Assembly (NCBI RefSeq): GCF_019704555.1
Contig: NZ_AP024745.1
Span: 62,001 to 126,000 of the forward strand
Reading direction: 5' to 3'
Length of the DNA: 64,000 nt
Source of the DNA: Actinoplanes sp. L3-i22
Lineage (GTDB): Bacteria > Actinomycetota > Actinomycetes > Mycobacteriales > Micromonosporaceae
Positions 26,500 through 38,274 of the stretch are shown piece by piece. The notes beneath the pieces were generated by a model, which worked only from the letters and a program-made list of their open reading frames with translations, searched no databases and was not told the DNA's origin. The translations under genes were made by a program, and so were the position numbers. How positions within the stretch are numbered: position 1 is the first letter of the stretch; each line of letters starts with the position of its first letter.

Positions 26500-28167
26500 C
26501 TATTCCGTACGCACCATGCCGAGCGCCTCACGTGCCTGGGCGTACGCGTTGAGCACCTCACGCACCGGCGCCACCACGTATCCGCGGCCGACATCGGTGA
26601 CCGCGGCCCGCAGCTTCTGCTCGGCCCGTCGCCGCGCCCGTCGCCCACCCGCCTCGACCAGCGGCTTCAGCAGCAGCCAGAGCAGCAGGCCGAGACCCAG
26701 GCCACCGAGCAGCAGCAGGGTCGCCAGCGGCACCGAGCCGACCTCGGGGTCACCGATCTCGGGCAGGCCGAGGGCGGTCAGCGCGTACCCCAGCACCAGC
26801 CAGAGCAGGCCGGCCGCGGCCGCGGCGAGCAGCACCCACTGCAGCCCGCCGGCCACCCGCCACCAGGCCGGATGCCGCTCGGCGCCCAGCTCGGTGGTGG
26901 CGATCGCCCGGTCCAGCGCGTCCGGCAGATCGCCGGCCCTGGATCGGGCGGCGGCGTTCAGCGCCGGGGCCCAGATCTCCGGCAGCGGCGCCGCGGCGCG
27001 CGCGGCGACCGCGCGGACCGACAGGCCGACCGCCGACTTCTGCGCCGCGTCGGCTTCCGGCAGCGACGTCCGGGGTACGACGTCGGTCGACACCCCGTCG
27101 GTCGCCGGCTTGTCCGCGAGGTGCAGCCGGCGCAGCGGGTCCGGCCGCAGCCGGCGCAGCCCCCGGACCAGCGGCCAGCCGGTCGCCGCCGCGGCGTGCT
27201 GCCGGTAGGCGGAGGCCGCCGCGTCGGCGACCGCGGGCACCCCGGCGGACGCCGCGAGCGCGTCGGTCAGCTGCCGCACGGTCGCCCGGTCCACCTCGTC
27301 CTCGGCGGCCGGCGGGCCCATCATCTCGGCCAGTTCCTCGCCGGCCACGTCCAGGTCGGCGTCGAGCCGGCGCAGCGCGGCCTGCCGTTCGGCGACCGTC
27401 GACTCCAGCGCGTCCCGCAGGTCGCGCAGCATGCCGGGCTGCTTCGCCGAGGAGGCCAGCACCGGCGCGCCGGTCAGCCCGTCGTCCTCCAGCAGCCGCC
27501 GCAGGTCGGTCAGCACCGCCTCGGTGTCCGACTCGCTCAGCCGGTCGGCCTGGTTCAGCGCCACGATGGTGACCCCGGCGTGCGTGCTGAACTGCGAGAG
27601 ATAGGCCTGGTGCAGGATCCGGTCGCCGTACTTCTGCGGGTCGACCACCCAGACGATCTGGTCGACCAGCCCGAGCAGCCGGTCCACCTCGAGCTGGTGG
27701 GCCTGCTCGATCGAGTCGAAGTCGGGCAGGTCGAGCAGGACCAGCCCGCGCAGCGAGGCCTCGTCGTCACCGTCCAGCGCGCTCTCCCGGACGAAGCGCT
27801 GCCGGGGCAGCACGCCGACCCAGTCCAGCAGCCGGTTGGCCGGCTCCAGCGGGCCCCAGACCACGGCGTGCGCGGTGCCGGTGGTCGGCCGGCGCACGCC
27901 GACCGGCGACAGCTTGAACCGCGCCAGCGCGTTGAACAGGCTGGACTTGCCGCTGCCGGTGCTGCCGGCCAGCGCCACCACGGTGTGGTCCAGGGACAGC
28001 GTCAGCCGCCCGCTGGCCCGTTCCACCACGGTGTGCGCGTTGACCAGCTCACCGTCCGGCAGGTACGGATCGACCAGCCGCAGGAACCGGGACAGCGCCT
28101 CCAGACGTTTCGCCAGGCTCTCGGCGTCCACCCGATCGGTGTCACGCACCTTTTCCACCAGACTCAT
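26500..28167 (-). CDS. dynamin-type membrane GTPase (DynB-like)
   Basis: 555 residues. The G domain has P-loop ALAGSTGSGKSSLFNALARF (about 67-86), switch Thr in RPTTGTAHAV, LVLLDLPDFDSIE (G3), and NQAD as the G4 element. The C-terminal third contains two hydrophobic segments (about 440-475 and 485-510), so it is a membrane protein. The ATG overlaps the upstream GTPase stop as ATGA, meaning translational coupling. Tandem GTPases of this kind (Streptomyces DynA/DynB) stabilise the division septum during sporulation; assignment here rests on size, order and membrane segments. Confidence 0.85.
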   Translation of the reverse strand: MSLVEKVRDTDRVDAESLAKRLEALSRFLRLVDPYLPDGELVNAHTVVERASGRLTLSLDHTVVALAGSTGSGKSSLFNALARFKLSPVGVRRPTTGTAHAVVWGPLEPANRLLDWVGVLPRQRFVRESALDGDDEASLRGLVLLDLPDFDSIEQAHQLEVDRLLGLVDQIVWVVDPQKYGDRILHQAYLSQFSTHAGVTIVALNQADRLSESDTEAVLTDLRRLLEDDGLTGAPVLASSAKQPGMLRDLRDALESTVAERQAALRRLDADLDVAGEELAEMMGPPAAEDEVDRATVRQLTDALAASAGVPAVADAAASAYRQHAAAATGWPLVRGLRRLRPDPLRRLHLADKPATDGVSTDVVPRTSLPEADAAQKSAVGLSVRAVAARAAAPLPEIWAPALNAAARSRAGDLPDALDRAIATTELGAERHPAWWRVAGGLQWVLLAAAAAGLLWLVLGYALTALGLPEIGDPEVGSVPLATLLLLGGLGLGLLLWLLLKPLVEAGGRRARRRAEQKLRAAVTDVGRGYVVAPVREVLNAYAQAREALGMVRTE

Positions 28168-30074
28168 GACCCCGATCCGGTCAACGCGATGTCCTTCCTG
28201 GCGCTCTCCACCTCGGCGGCGGCTCGGCGCAACAGTGTGCCGGGTTCGGCCTCGAGCCGCACGGCCGCGGTCCGTTTCGCGTAGCGCGCGGCCTCGGCGT
28301 CGAGCAGTTCGTCGAAACGGGCGACCAGCTCGGTGCGGGCCCGCGCGGCAAGAGTACGGATCGCCTGGTCCCCGAAGACCGCCTCGAGCACTTTCTGCGC
28401 GGCGACCGTGGTGCCGGCGCCGACCGCGACCTCCAGGCCGGTCGGGATGAACGCGGTCGCGGTGAACACGGCGATCATCACGGCCAGGCCGGCGCCGTTC
28501 ACCGCGTACGCCGTGCCGCGGGCGACCGAGCGCTTGTCGCCGCTCTCCCGCCGGACCAGGTCGAGCACCCACTTCTGCCAGTCGCGGACCATCCGGTCGG
28601 CGCGCTCGGGCAGGCCGGGCGAGGCCGACTTCAGCTCGGGGAGCAGCAGCGCCGCCCCGGCCGGGTGCTGCTGCCAGGACGCCCAGGCCTGTTCGGCGGC
28701 GTCCGCCGCGACCCCGCGCAGCAGCGTGACCAGCTGGGACTCCAGCGCGATCTGCAGGTTGCGGCTGGGCTCGGGGCGGCCGGTGACCGCCGCGATGAAC
28801 TTGTCGCGGATGGCGCCGACCCGGGACTCCAGGGCCCGGATGAACTCGCCGGTGCCGACGAACTCCTGCCAGCGGGCCAGCACCTCGCCGCGGAGCAGCC
28901 GGCCGTCCTGCAGGCCGTCCCGGACGGTCTGCTTGGCCGCCCGGTACGCCGCCTCGACCCGCTCGTCCAGCGCCTGGGCCGCGCGGGTCTGGTCCTCGGC
29001 CGCCTCGGCCAGGCCGGCCACCACCGGGACCAGGGCGGCCAGCGCCCCGTTGAGGGTCTGCCGGGCCACCGCGTCCCGGGCCTGCGGGTCCGCCGAGAGC
29101 TGGGCGAACCACTGCCGCATCGGCTGGATCACCGGGGCCGGCAGCATGCCGCGGGCGTCCAGCTCGCTCTCCGGCAGCACGAACAGCGGGGCCGCGCCGA
29201 GGTCGTGCTCGGTCAGCATCTCGCCCAGGTGCGTGGAGATCTCGGCGGCCGCGTCCAGCGGCACCCGGTCCAGCACCAGGGCGATCACCGTGCCGCGCAG
29301 ACGGGCGGTCTTGAGCAGCTCCCAGGGCACCGCGTCGGCGTACCGCGCCGCGGTGGTGACGAACAGCCACAGGTCGGCCGCGGCCAGCAGCTGGGCGGCG
29401 AGCTTGCGGTTGTGGTCGACCACCGAGTCCACGTCCGGCGCGTCCAGCAGGGCCAGGCCGGGGCCGATGCCGCGGGCCCCGACGATCTGCAGCGAGTTCG
29501 GATCGTCACTGGTCTTGACCGTGCGGATCAGCCCGGGCAGCAGATGTGGCTGCTCGAACCAGCCGAGATTTTCCGGGTGCGCGACCAGCACCGGCGAGCG
29601 GGTGGTCGGCCGCAGCACGCCGGACGTCGTCACCGGCTCCTGGATCAGGCTGTTGACCAGCGTCGACTTGCCGGCGCCGGTGGACCCGCCGACCACCACG
29701 AGCAGTGGCGCGTCGAGCCGGGACAGGCGGGGGATCAGATAGTCGTCGAGTTGGGCGAGGAGGGCGGATCCGACGCGCCTGGCCTCGTCGGCGGAGGGCA
29801 GCACCAACGGGTACGAAACCGTGCCGAGTGCGGTGTGCAGCCGGTTCAGTGCCGCCGCGAGCCTGCCCACGGCGGGTGGGGGTGCGACCGATGCGGTGGT
29901 GATGCCGTTCTCCTTGTTCGCGGGACGGGCCAAGCCGGACCCCGTACGATCAGCAATGTCTGCTCGTGTCGGGCCGAAGCCTACGGCAGATGTGCTGACC
30001 TGGTCTTTCTTGCTTGCTTCAGCGGGGACAGGGGCCGAGGCCTCCTGCTCGACCGCCTCTCCGTGCGTCGTCAC
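28164..30074 (-). CDS. dynamin-type GTPase (DynA-like)
   Basis: 636 residues from GTG 30074; another GTG at 30089 is in frame and either may be leaderless. Residues 1-70 are disordered. The G domain has [20 protein letters not shown] (P-loop), [10 protein letters not shown] (switch I), [15 protein letters not shown] (G3) and VLDRV near the G4 position. A long helical region follows, with one hydrophobic stretch (about 530-565, [20 protein letters not shown]) that may insert in the membrane. It is first of two coupled GTPases (ATGA overlap). Pairs of bacterial dynamin-like proteins often act as heteromers at the cell membrane, in septation or membrane stress. Confidence 0.83.
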   Translation of the reverse strand: MTTHGEAVEQEASAPVPAEASKKDQVSTSAVGFGPTRADIADRTGSGLARPANKENGITTASVAPPPAVGRLAAALNRLHTALGTVSYPLVLPSADEARRVGSALLAQLDDYLIPRLSRLDAPLLVVVGGSTGAGKSTLVNSLIQEPVTTSGVLRPTTRSPVLVAHPENLGWFEQPHLLPGLIRTVKTSDDPNSLQIVGARGIGPGLALLDAPDVDSVVDHNRKLAAQLLAAADLWLFVTTAARYADAVPWELLKTARLRGTVIALVLDRVPLDAAAEISTHLGEMLTEHDLGAAPLFVLPESELDARGMLPAPVIQPMRQWFAQLSADPQARDAVARQTLNGALAALVPVVAGLAEAAEDQTRAAQALDERVEAAYRAAKQTVRDGLQDGRLLRGEVLARWQEFVGTGEFIRALESRVGAIRDKFIAAVTGRPEPSRNLQIALESQLVTLLRGVAADAAEQAWASWQQHPAGAALLLPELKSASPGLPERADRMVRDWQKWVLDLVRRESGDKRSVARGTAYAVNGAGLAVMIAVFTATAFIPTGLEVAVGAGTTVAAQKVLEAVFGDQAIRTLAARARTELVARFDELLDAEAARYAKRTAAVRLEAEPGTLLRRAAAEVESARKDIALTGSGS

Positions 30075-30233
30075 GGATAAAGCGTGCACGATCTATCCAG
30101 GTCGGGCAACGGGTACCGGTATGCCGTGACCGGACAGGTACAGAGGTGTTTGCGCTCGGTACGGGCCTTCAGCGCTCGACTTGCGTCACTCCGACTCAAC
30201 TTCGATTTGACGGTTGGCGAACCCGTGGCATCA

Positions 30234-30252
30234 TTGAGTCGGTTCCACTCAA
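30234..30252. promoter_or_regulatory. HAIR operator upstream of dnaK
   Basis: TTGAGT-N7-ACTCAA matches the HspR-associated inverted repeat (CTTGAGT-N7-ACTCAAG) with only the outermost base pair changed. A TTGACG at 30207-30212 is a plausible -35, placing the repeat over the -10/start region. HspR, encoded at the end of this operon, would repress here together with DnaK. Confidence 0.88.
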
Positions 30253-30307
30253 CCCTGTACGGACTCACGCTCGTACGACACAGCCGGTAATCGAAGCGAG
30301 GAACACC

Positions 30308-32160
<1,853 letters not shown>

Positions 32161-32164
<4 letters not shown>

Positions 32165-32760
32165 AAGCCAAGGACGACGACATCGACGGTCCGGCGACCG
32201 AGCGGGAAGTCATCCAGGGCGAGATCGACACGACCGAAGAGGCTCCCCAGAAGAAGCGTGGCGCACACCGCGCGCCCGACGAGGAGGACGGGACTCCGGT
32301 GGTCGAGGAAGCCAAGCCCGCCCTCGGTGCCGAGCTGTCGGCGCTGCGCAACGAGCTCGACGAGCGGACCCACGACCTGCAGCGGGTGACGGCGGAGTAC
32401 GCCAACTACCGCAAGCGGGTCGACCGCGACCGGGGCGCGGCGGCGGAGCAGACCACCGGCGCCGTGCTCACCGCGCTCCTGCCGGTGCTGGACGACATCG
32501 ACCGGGCTCGCGAGCACGGTGACCTGGTCGGGCCGTTCGCCTCGGTGGCGGAGCAGCTCACCGCGGTGACCGGCAAGCTCGGCCTGGTCGCCTTCGGCGA
32601 GAAGGGCGACCCGTTCGACCCGAATCGCCACGAGGCGGTCGCGCACCAGACGTCCGCGGACGTCACCGAGCCGAGCTGCATCGAGGTGATGCGGCGTGGT
32701 TACACGCTGGGCGAGCGGCTGCTGCGCCCGGCGATGGTCGCCGTCGCTGATCCGGAGTGA
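32161..32760 (+). CDS. grpE: nucleotide exchange factor GrpE
   Basis: 199 residues from a GTG overlapping the dnaK stop. An acidic disordered N terminus (about 1-60) precedes a coiled-coil region ([20 protein letters not shown]) and the C-terminal beta domain ([40 protein letters not shown]). It releases ADP from DnaK. It is coupled to dnaK by overlap but separated from dnaJ by a 73-bp gap that contains a very stable hairpin. Confidence 0.96.
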
Positions 32761-32771
32761 GTTTCCGATTC

Positions 32772-32805
32772 GGTCCCGCCCGCCGGTTCTCCGGCGGGCG
32801 GGACC
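32772..32805 (+). promoter_or_regulatory. very stable hairpin between grpE and dnaJ
   Basis: Perfect 15-bp GC-rich stem GGTCCCGCCCGCCGG/CCGGCGGGCGGGACC with loop TTCT. It is not followed by a T-run (TCACCCG), so it is not a classical terminator. It probably partly attenuates or protects the operon mRNA, setting dnaJ-hspR below dnaK-grpE. Confidence 0.7.
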
Positions 32806-32833
32806 TCACCCGTAAGTTGAGGAGGGAGGCCGA

Positions 32834-34033
32834 GTGAGCTCGAAGGACTGGCTCGAGAAGGACTTCTACGCCGTTCTCGGCGTGAACAAGTCCGCCTCAA
32901 CCGACGAGATCAAGAAGGCGTACCGGAAACTCGCCCGCGACCTGCATCCCGACCGCAACCCGGACAACAAGGAAGCGGAAGAGAAATTCAAGGCCGCTTC
33001 CGAGGCGTACGACGTGCTGGCCGACGACAAGAAGCGCAAAGAGTATGACGAGATGCGCTCCCTGTTCGGCTCCGGCGCGTTTCGTCGTGGCGCGGGCCGG
33101 CCCGGTGCCGGTGGCGCCCAGTTCGATCCGTCCGACCTGTTCGGCGGGTTCAGCGGGGCCGGCGCGGGTGCCGGGGGCGCCGATCGCCGGTTCGGCGGCA
33201 CCGGCTTCTCGGACATCTTCAGCTCGATCTTCTCCGGCGGTGGCGCCGGCACTCCGGCCGGGCGGCGTGGCCCGCAGCGCGGCCGGGACGTGGAGACCGA
33301 GGTGACGCTGGACTTCGCGCAGGCCGTGCGGGGCACCACGCTCCCGCTGACCCTGCGCACCCCGGGCGCCTGCGACACCTGTCACGGCAGCGGGGCGAAG
33401 CCCGGCACCACGCCGCGCGCCTGCCCGAAATGCCAGGGCACCGGCCTGATCTCCAGCAACCAGGGTTCGTTCAGCTTCTCCGAGCCGTGCCGGGACTGCC
33501 AGGGCTCCGGCAGCATCGTGGACGAGAAGTGCCCGGAGTGCCGGGGCAGCGGTGGCGTCACCAAGAGCCGGACGATCAACGTGCGATTCCCGGCCGGCGT
33601 CGCCGACGGGCAGCGGATCCGGCTGTCCGGCCGCGGCGAGCCGGGTGACCGGGGTGGCCCGGCCGGCGACCTGTACGTGCAGGTCAAGGTGCGTCCGGAC
33701 GACCTGTTCGGGCGCAGCGGCGACGACCTCACGCTAACCGTGCCGATCACCCTGGCCGAGGCCGTGCTCGGCACCGACCTGCGGGTGCCCACCCTGGACA
33801 ATCCGGTCACGCTGCGGGTGCCGGCGGGGACGCCGAGCGGTCGCAAGCTGCGGGCCCGGGGCAAGGGCGTGGCCCGCAAGGAGGGCCAGTCGGGCGATCT
33901 GATCGTCACCGTCGACGTGCAGATCCCGTCCGGCGTGACCGGTGAGGCCCGGGACGCGCTGGAGACGTTCGCGAAACTCACCCCGCCTGCCGGGCGGGAG
34001 CGGCTCGAAGCGCGCCTGCGCAAGGCCGTCTAG
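32834..34033 (+). CDS. dnaJ: chaperone DnaJ (Hsp40, type I)
   Basis: 399 residues from GTG, after GAGGGAGG. The J domain (about 10-72) has HPD at residues 38-40. A Gly-rich region (about 80-150) and four zinc-binding repeats ([32 protein letters not shown]) follow, then the two C-terminal beta domains. It delivers substrates to DnaK and stimulates its ATPase. All four zinc motifs are intact. Confidence 0.98.
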   Translation: MSSKDWLEKDFYAVLGVNKSASTDEIKKAYRKLARDLHPDRNPDNKEAEEKFKAASEAYDVLADDKKRKEYDEMRSLFGSGAFRRGAGRPGAGGAQFDPSDLFGGFSGAGAGAGGADRRFGGTGFSDIFSSIFSGGGAGTPAGRRGPQRGRDVETEVTLDFAQAVRGTTLPLTLRTPGACDTCHGSGAKPGTTPRACPKCQGTGLISSNQGSFSFSEPCRDCQGSGSIVDEKCPECRGSGGVTKSRTINVRFPAGVADGQRIRLSGRGEPGDRGGPAGDLYVQVKVRPDDLFGRSGDDLTLTVPITLAEAVLGTDLRVPTLDNPVTLRVPAGTPSGRKLRARGKGVARKEGQSGDLIVTVDVQIPSGVTGEARDALETFAKLTPPAGRERLEARLRKAV

Positions 34034-34053
34034 GGACCTTCCGGAGGTGGCAC

Positions 34054-34497
34054 ATGTATGAAGAGATCAGCATCTCGGTGGAACAGGCCTCCGACGCGAA
34101 GGTCCTGATCATCTCGGTGGCCGCCCGGCTCGCCGGGATGCACCCGCAGACGCTGCGGCAGTACGACCGGCTCGGCCTGGTGCAGCCCGGCCGGGCCGGC
34201 GGCGGCGGCCGGCGGTACAGCGAGCGTGACGTGGCGCTGCTCCGTGAAGTGCAGAAACTGAGCCAGGAGGAGGGCGTCAACCTGGCCGGCATCAAGCGCA
34301 TCATCGGCCTCGAGCAGCTGGTCGGTGACCTGCAGCACCGGGTCGCCGAGCTGGAGCAGCAACTCGACGACGCGTATACCCGGCTGGCCCAGGTGGAGGC
34401 GATGAATCCGTACACGAACCGGGGTGATCTTGTTCGTCAGGAGACCCACTCGACGGCTCTCGTGGTCTGGCGCCCGCGTCGCTCACCGGACAGATGA
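34054..34497 (+). CDS. hspR: heat-shock repressor HspR (MerR family)
   Basis: 147 residues, ATG preceded by GGAGGTGG. The MerR-type winged helix is VAARLAGMHPQTLRQYDRLG followed by VQPGRAGGGGRRYSERDVAL. A coiled coil (LVGDLQHRVAELEQQLDDAY) and a short basic tail complete it. HspR binds HAIR repeats; such repeats stand before dnaK (this operon) and clpB (38.3 kb), giving an autoregulatory loop and a two-unit regulon inside the window. Confidence 0.95.
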   Translation: MYEEISISVEQASDAKVLIISVAARLAGMHPQTLRQYDRLGLVQPGRAGGGGRRYSERDVALLREVQKLSQEEGVNLAGIKRIIGLEQLVGDLQHRVAELEQQLDDAYTRLAQVEAMNPYTNRGDLVRQETHSTALVVWRPRRSPDR

Positions 34498-34514
34498 GCG
34501 GTTCCGAACACAGA

Positions 34515-34547
34515 ACGGCGGCCCTCCGGATGTCGGAAGGCCGCCGT
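34515..34547 (+). terminator. terminator of the dnaK operon
   Basis: Stem ACGGCGGCC/GGCCGCCGT, extended inward by TCCG/CGGA, 18 bases after the hspR stop. It lies between convergent genes and may act in both directions. No long T-run follows. Confidence 0.65.
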
Positions 34548-34570
34548 CACTGCATGTAGTTACCGACTGA

Positions 34571-35053
34571 TTACCGTCGGTTGAAGAGGCCGACGCGGCG
34601 CGGGTTGCGCACCAGGCCGCCCTCCATCCAGTCGTGGTGGTCGAACAACTCCGGCCGGGTCATCAGGACCCGGCAGTTGTGCGCCCAGATCTGCATCGGC
34701 TCGTCGCCGACCTGCTCGGCGCGCTCCATGAACTTCTTGAGCCGCCGTTTGCGCTGGCTGGTCGCGTTCTGTCGAACGCCGTCCGCCGCGTAGATGTACA
34801 TACAGTGCTGCGCGAACCGCCGGGCCGGGCACTGCCGGTCCATGGCCAGTTCGAACAGCGTCGGGCCGAGCACGTCACCGGAGATCAGCAGGTCCCAGTC
34901 CCGTGGCATCGAGCTCAGTGGTACTGCCTCGGGGTGGTAGGCCCACGCCTCCAGTTCGGCCGGCCGGGGATCGACCGGGTTGTCGAACCCGCTGAAAGTC
35001 GCCTCTCGCACACTCAACGCCGCCGCCTTATTCACCCGTTCGTACCGCGACAA
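34571..35053 (-). CDS. hypothetical protein, 160 residues
   Basis: No family is recognised. The frame has strong third-position G/C and no transmembrane or signal sequence. It holds conserved-looking aromatic and acidic patches (LEAWAYHPEAVPLSSMPRDW, PARRFAQHCMYIYAADGV) and a basic segment TSQRKRRLKKFMER. The Cys, His and Trp distribution suggests an ordered soluble protein. It converges with the dnaK operon. The 163-bp region upstream (35054-35216) holds no gene I can support. Confidence 0.7.
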   Translation of the reverse strand: MSRYERVNKAAALSVREATFSGFDNPVDPRPAELEAWAYHPEAVPLSSMPRDWDLLISGDVLGPTLFELAMDRQCPARRFAQHCMYIYAADGVRQNATSQRKRRLKKFMERAEQVGDEPMQIWAHNCRVLMTRPELFDHHDWMEGGLVRNPRRVGLFNRR

Positions 35054-35216
35054 GGATCACACTGTCCGTCGCACGTGTCGAACGTCCCAATACAGAGAGT
35101 CGTCGCGGCGCAACGGTAGCGCGATCAAGGGATGAACGGAAGTGTCAAGTGTTCACATTCAGATACTGGACAGTAACTTTTGGCTCGGTTCCTGGTCGCA
35201 TCGGTGGTTACCAAGA

Positions 35217-36425
35217 TCACTCAACGCTGGGCAGGGGTTTTGCCGTGGAACGCTGTGCGGCCATCCGTCTGCGCACCAGCTTCTTGAACCACGCGTAGTC
35301 CGGCAGGCGGGCCAGCATCGGGCCGGAGATGACCGTGATCAATACGTACGCGGTGGCGAGCGGAGCGAGTCGCGGCTCCACCCCGGACGCGACCGCGAGC
35401 CCGGCGATGACCACCGAGAACTCGCCGCGCGGGGTGAGCGCGAGCCCGGTCCGCAGCCGCCCGGGCAGCGCGATCCCGGTGCGCCGGGCGGCCAGGTAGC
35501 CGGTCGCGACCTTGGTCAGCATCGTCAGCACGGCCAGGCCCAGCGCCGGGAGCAGCACCGGCGGCATGTCGGCCGGGTCGGTGGAGAGCCCGAAGAAGAC
35601 GAAGAACACCGCCGCGAACAGGTCCCGCAGCGGCGACAACATCTCGGTGGCGTGGTGCGCGACCGGCCCGGAGAGCGCGATCCCGACCAGGAACGCGCCG
35701 ACCGCCTCGGAGACCTTCAGCTCGGCGGCCACCCCGGCGACGAACAGGGTCAGTCCGAAAACGCTCAGCAGTAGCGCCTCCGGATCCTTCACCGACATGA
35801 ACCGGCTGATCACGGTGCCGTACCGGATCGCCACCACCAGCACCGCGACCACCGTGACCACCGCCACACCCAGCGTGCTCAGGCCGCCGAGCAGCCCCGC
35901 GCCGGCCAGCACCGCGGTGGCGATCGGCAGGTAGAACGCCATCGCCAGGTCCTCGATGACCAGCACCGAGAGGATCACCGGGGTCTCCCGGTTGCCGAGC
36001 CGGCCCAGGTCGCCGAGCACCTTGGCGATCACCCCGGACGAGGACACCCAGGTGATCCCGGCCAGCACCAGCGCGGCCTTCGCGTCCCAGCCCAGCAGCA
36101 GCGCGAACAGGGCGCCGGGCAGCGCGTTGAACAGCATGTCGATGACCCCAGCCGGCGCCGCCGAGCGCAGGTTCCCGACCAGCTCGTCGGCCGAGTACTC
36201 CAGACCGAGCATGACCAGGAGCAGGATCACCCCGATCTGGGCGCCGATCCCGATGAAGTCCTCGCTGGCCGAGAGCGGGATCAGGCCGCCGTGCCCGAAC
36301 GCGAGGCCGGCCAGCAGGTAGAGCGGGATCGGCGACAATCCGAACCGCCGGCCCGCCCGGCCGAGCATTCCGAGGCCGAACAGCAGGGCCCCGATCTCGA
36401 TGAGCAGGACCGTGGTGTGATGCAC
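35217..36425 (-). CDS. CPA2-type cation/proton antiporter (KhtU-like)
   Basis: 402 residues with about 11-12 hydrophobic helices filling the length. IEIGALLFGLGMLGRAGRRF and LLAGLAFGHGGLIPLSASED open the Na/H exchanger fold; ITWVSSSGVIAKVLGDLGRL and LIEDLAM-like VLVIEDLAMAFYLP carry the family's conserved unwound-helix and acidic residues. It lacks the C-terminal RCK domain of KefC, as in Bacillus KhtU, whose RCK_C protein is separate. The upstream gene here is exactly such a protein, 6 bases away. The probable function is regulated K+ efflux in exchange for protons. Confidence 0.88.
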   Translation of the reverse strand: MHHTTVLLIEIGALLFGLGMLGRAGRRFGLSPIPLYLLAGLAFGHGGLIPLSASEDFIGIGAQIGVILLLVMLGLEYSADELVGNLRSAAPAGVIDMLFNALPGALFALLLGWDAKAALVLAGITWVSSSGVIAKVLGDLGRLGNRETPVILSVLVIEDLAMAFYLPIATAVLAGAGLLGGLSTLGVAVVTVVAVLVVAIRYGTVISRFMSVKDPEALLLSVFGLTLFVAGVAAELKVSEAVGAFLVGIALSGPVAHHATEMLSPLRDLFAAVFFVFFGLSTDPADMPPVLLPALGLAVLTMLTKVATGYLAARRTGIALPGRLRTGLALTPRGEFSVVIAGLAVASGVEPRLAPLATAYVLITVISGPMLARLPDYAWFKKLVRRRMAAQRSTAKPLPSVE

Positions 36426-36431
36426 GACCGG

Positions 36432-36929
36432 TCAGCCGTGGGTGTCGCCGGCCAGGATGGCGGTGACGCCGTCCAGGCCGTCGCGGGTACCGACGGCGAC
36501 GACCACATCGTTCGCCTCGAACTGGAAGGACGGGCCGGGCGAGGGGATCACCTCGCGGTCGCGCAGCACGGCCACGATCGACGCGCTGGTGCGGGTGCGG
36601 GCCCGGGTGTCGCCGAGGAGGCGGCCGACGAACGGCGAACCGGCCGGCAGCGCGATCTGCTCGGTGAGCAGCCCGGCGGCCTGCTGGCGCAGACCGGCCA
36701 GCTGACCCAGCATCAGCGACGCGCCGAGCACGTCGGCCAGCGCCTCCGCCTCGTCGTCGGTCAGCGGGATCGAGGCCAGGCAGGCATCCGGGTCGTCGAC
36801 GTCGTAGAGCACCAGGTCCCGGCGGCCGTTGCGGTGGGAGACCACCCCGACGGTACGCCCGGAGGACGTCACGAGATCGTGTCGGACGCCGATTCCCGGC
36901 AGCGGAGTCTGTTCCACCCGTACGCGCAC
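36432..36929 (-). CDS. RCK_C/TrkA-C regulatory subunit of the antiporter (KhtT-like)
   Basis: 165 residues from a GTG reading MRVRVEQTPLPGIGVRHDLV; other GTGs one to three codons earlier are possible. An N-terminal beta domain (about 1-60) precedes an RCK_C (TrkA-C) domain (about 85-160; LPAGSPFVGRLLGDTRARTR, FQFEANDVVVAVGTRDGL). It has no N-terminal Rossmann RCK_N domain, as in KhtT. RCK_C proteins gate KhtU-type antiporters, and in Bacillus the domain senses c-di-AMP; that ligand here is inference. It is cotranscribed with the antiporter. Confidence 0.87.
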   Translation of the reverse strand: MRVRVEQTPLPGIGVRHDLVTSSGRTVGVVSHRNGRRDLVLYDVDDPDACLASIPLTDDEAEALADVLGASLMLGQLAGLRQQAAGLLTEQIALPAGSPFVGRLLGDTRARTRTSASIVAVLRDREVIPSPGPSFQFEANDVVVAVGTRDGLDGVTAILAGDTHG

Positions 36930-36972
36930 GATCACCACGTTAGCCCGCGGAGAGTGACTTTCGTCGCAACCG

Positions 36973-38235
36973 TCAAGCCTTCTCGGTCTTGATCTCCAAG
37001 ACCGGTTCGGGCGCCGTGCGTGCCGGCGCTCTCGCAACGGCCAGGAGAAGCAAACCCAGAAGGGCAAGACCCAGATTCATGACGTACGCGAGTCGGTAGT
37101 CGAACTTCTGGGCGATGCCGAACAGGGGTGCCGCCAGAATCTGCCCGAGTGGGAAGGCGTTGGTGAACATGGTCGTGGCCCGTCCCGGATGCGCGGGCAT
37201 CAGATCCTGGACGTACGAGATGCCCAGCCCCGAGCAGGCCGCGATGAACACCGCGTTCAGCACCTGGGCCGCCGCCAGCATCCACACCGAGCCGGCGACC
37301 GCGGCCATCGCCTGATACGCCACCCCGAACCCCGCGCCGATCAGGATCAGCCGGCGCAGCGGCACCCGGGTGCTGAGCGCGCCGAAGCCGAGCATCAGCG
37401 GGATCTCCAGGGCCGCGCACAGCCCGAGGACCAGGCCGGAGTCGCCGATCGTGCCGTGCAGGTCGGTGCTGACGTACAGCGACATCGCCTGCACGCCGAG
37501 AACCATCGTGGTGGTGATCAGGACGAAGCCGCCGATGATCGGGTACATCACGCGCGGCGGGCGGGCGTCGTCGGGCCGGCCGTCCTTCGTGGTGGGGGCG
37601 GGGGCCTCGATCTCGGGCAGCCATCGTGTGGTGATCAGGGCCGCGACCAGGTAAAGGACGGCGGCGGTGCTATAGACGTACCGAAAATCGGTTTTGTCCA
37701 GAATGATGGCAGCGACCGGCGGGCCGCCGACCCAGGCGATCGAGAAGACCGTGCGCAGGGCGCTGATCCCCATCGCGGCCCGGGTCGGATCCTCGCTGGT
37801 CAGGACCTGTCGGGCGTACGCGAAGGACTGGGGGTAGAGCGAGCCGGCGATCGCCGTCGCCGTCACGGTCAGCGCGAGCAGGACCCAGTAGTTGCGGACC
37901 ACCGAGGTCAGCCCGGTGCCGGCGCAACCGGCCAGGGCCGCCGCGATGAGCAGCGTCCGTCGCATCGGGCGACGGTCCGAGACGCGGGCGATCAGCTGGG
38001 ACATCGCGACGCCGGAGAGCGAGGCGACGATCAGGAACGCGGAGACCTGTACCGGACCGGCGTGCACCGCGGTGCTGAGGAAGAGCCCCAGGAACGGGCC
38101 GACCACCGCGGTGGCGATCCCGGAGGCGAGGAAGATGAAGCCGAGCGGGAGCAGCCGCCGCGACAGGAGGCGCGTCACTCCCTGCACGTTACGGCGCTTC
38201 CGTCGGAGAGCGCTCTCGGCGGTGGTGTCCGTCAC
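36973..38235 (-). CDS. MFS transporter (sugar-efflux-like)
   Basis: 420 residues with 12 predicted helices, two bundles of six joined by a polar loop near residues 210-230. The intracellular-loop motif appears as QLIARVSDRRPMRRTLLI. The length and the loop fit SET/sugar efflux or drug exporters; the substrate is unknown. The N terminus has 25 polar residues before the first helix. It is divergent from clpB and its start lies 40 bp from the clpB HAIR operator, so HspR binding might also affect it. Confidence 0.85.
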   Translation of the reverse strand: MTDTTAESALRRKRRNVQGVTRLLSRRLLPLGFIFLASGIATAVVGPFLGLFLSTAVHAGPVQVSAFLIVASLSGVAMSQLIARVSDRRPMRRTLLIAAALAGCAGTGLTSVVRNYWVLLALTVTATAIAGSLYPQSFAYARQVLTSEDPTRAAMGISALRTVFSIAWVGGPPVAAIILDKTDFRYVYSTAAVLYLVAALITTRWLPEIEAPAPTTKDGRPDDARPPRVMYPIIGGFVLITTTMVLGVQAMSLYVSTDLHGTIGDSGLVLGLCAALEIPLMLGFGALSTRVPLRRLILIGAGFGVAYQAMAAVAGSVWMLAAAQVLNAVFIAACSGLGISYVQDLMPAHPGRATTMFTNAFPLGQILAAPLFGIAQKFDYRLAYVMNLGLALLGLLLLAVARAPARTAPEPVLEIKTEKA

Positions 38236-38274
38236 CCCGAGATTTTCCGGCGCCCTTTGCTGGGCAGATTAAAG

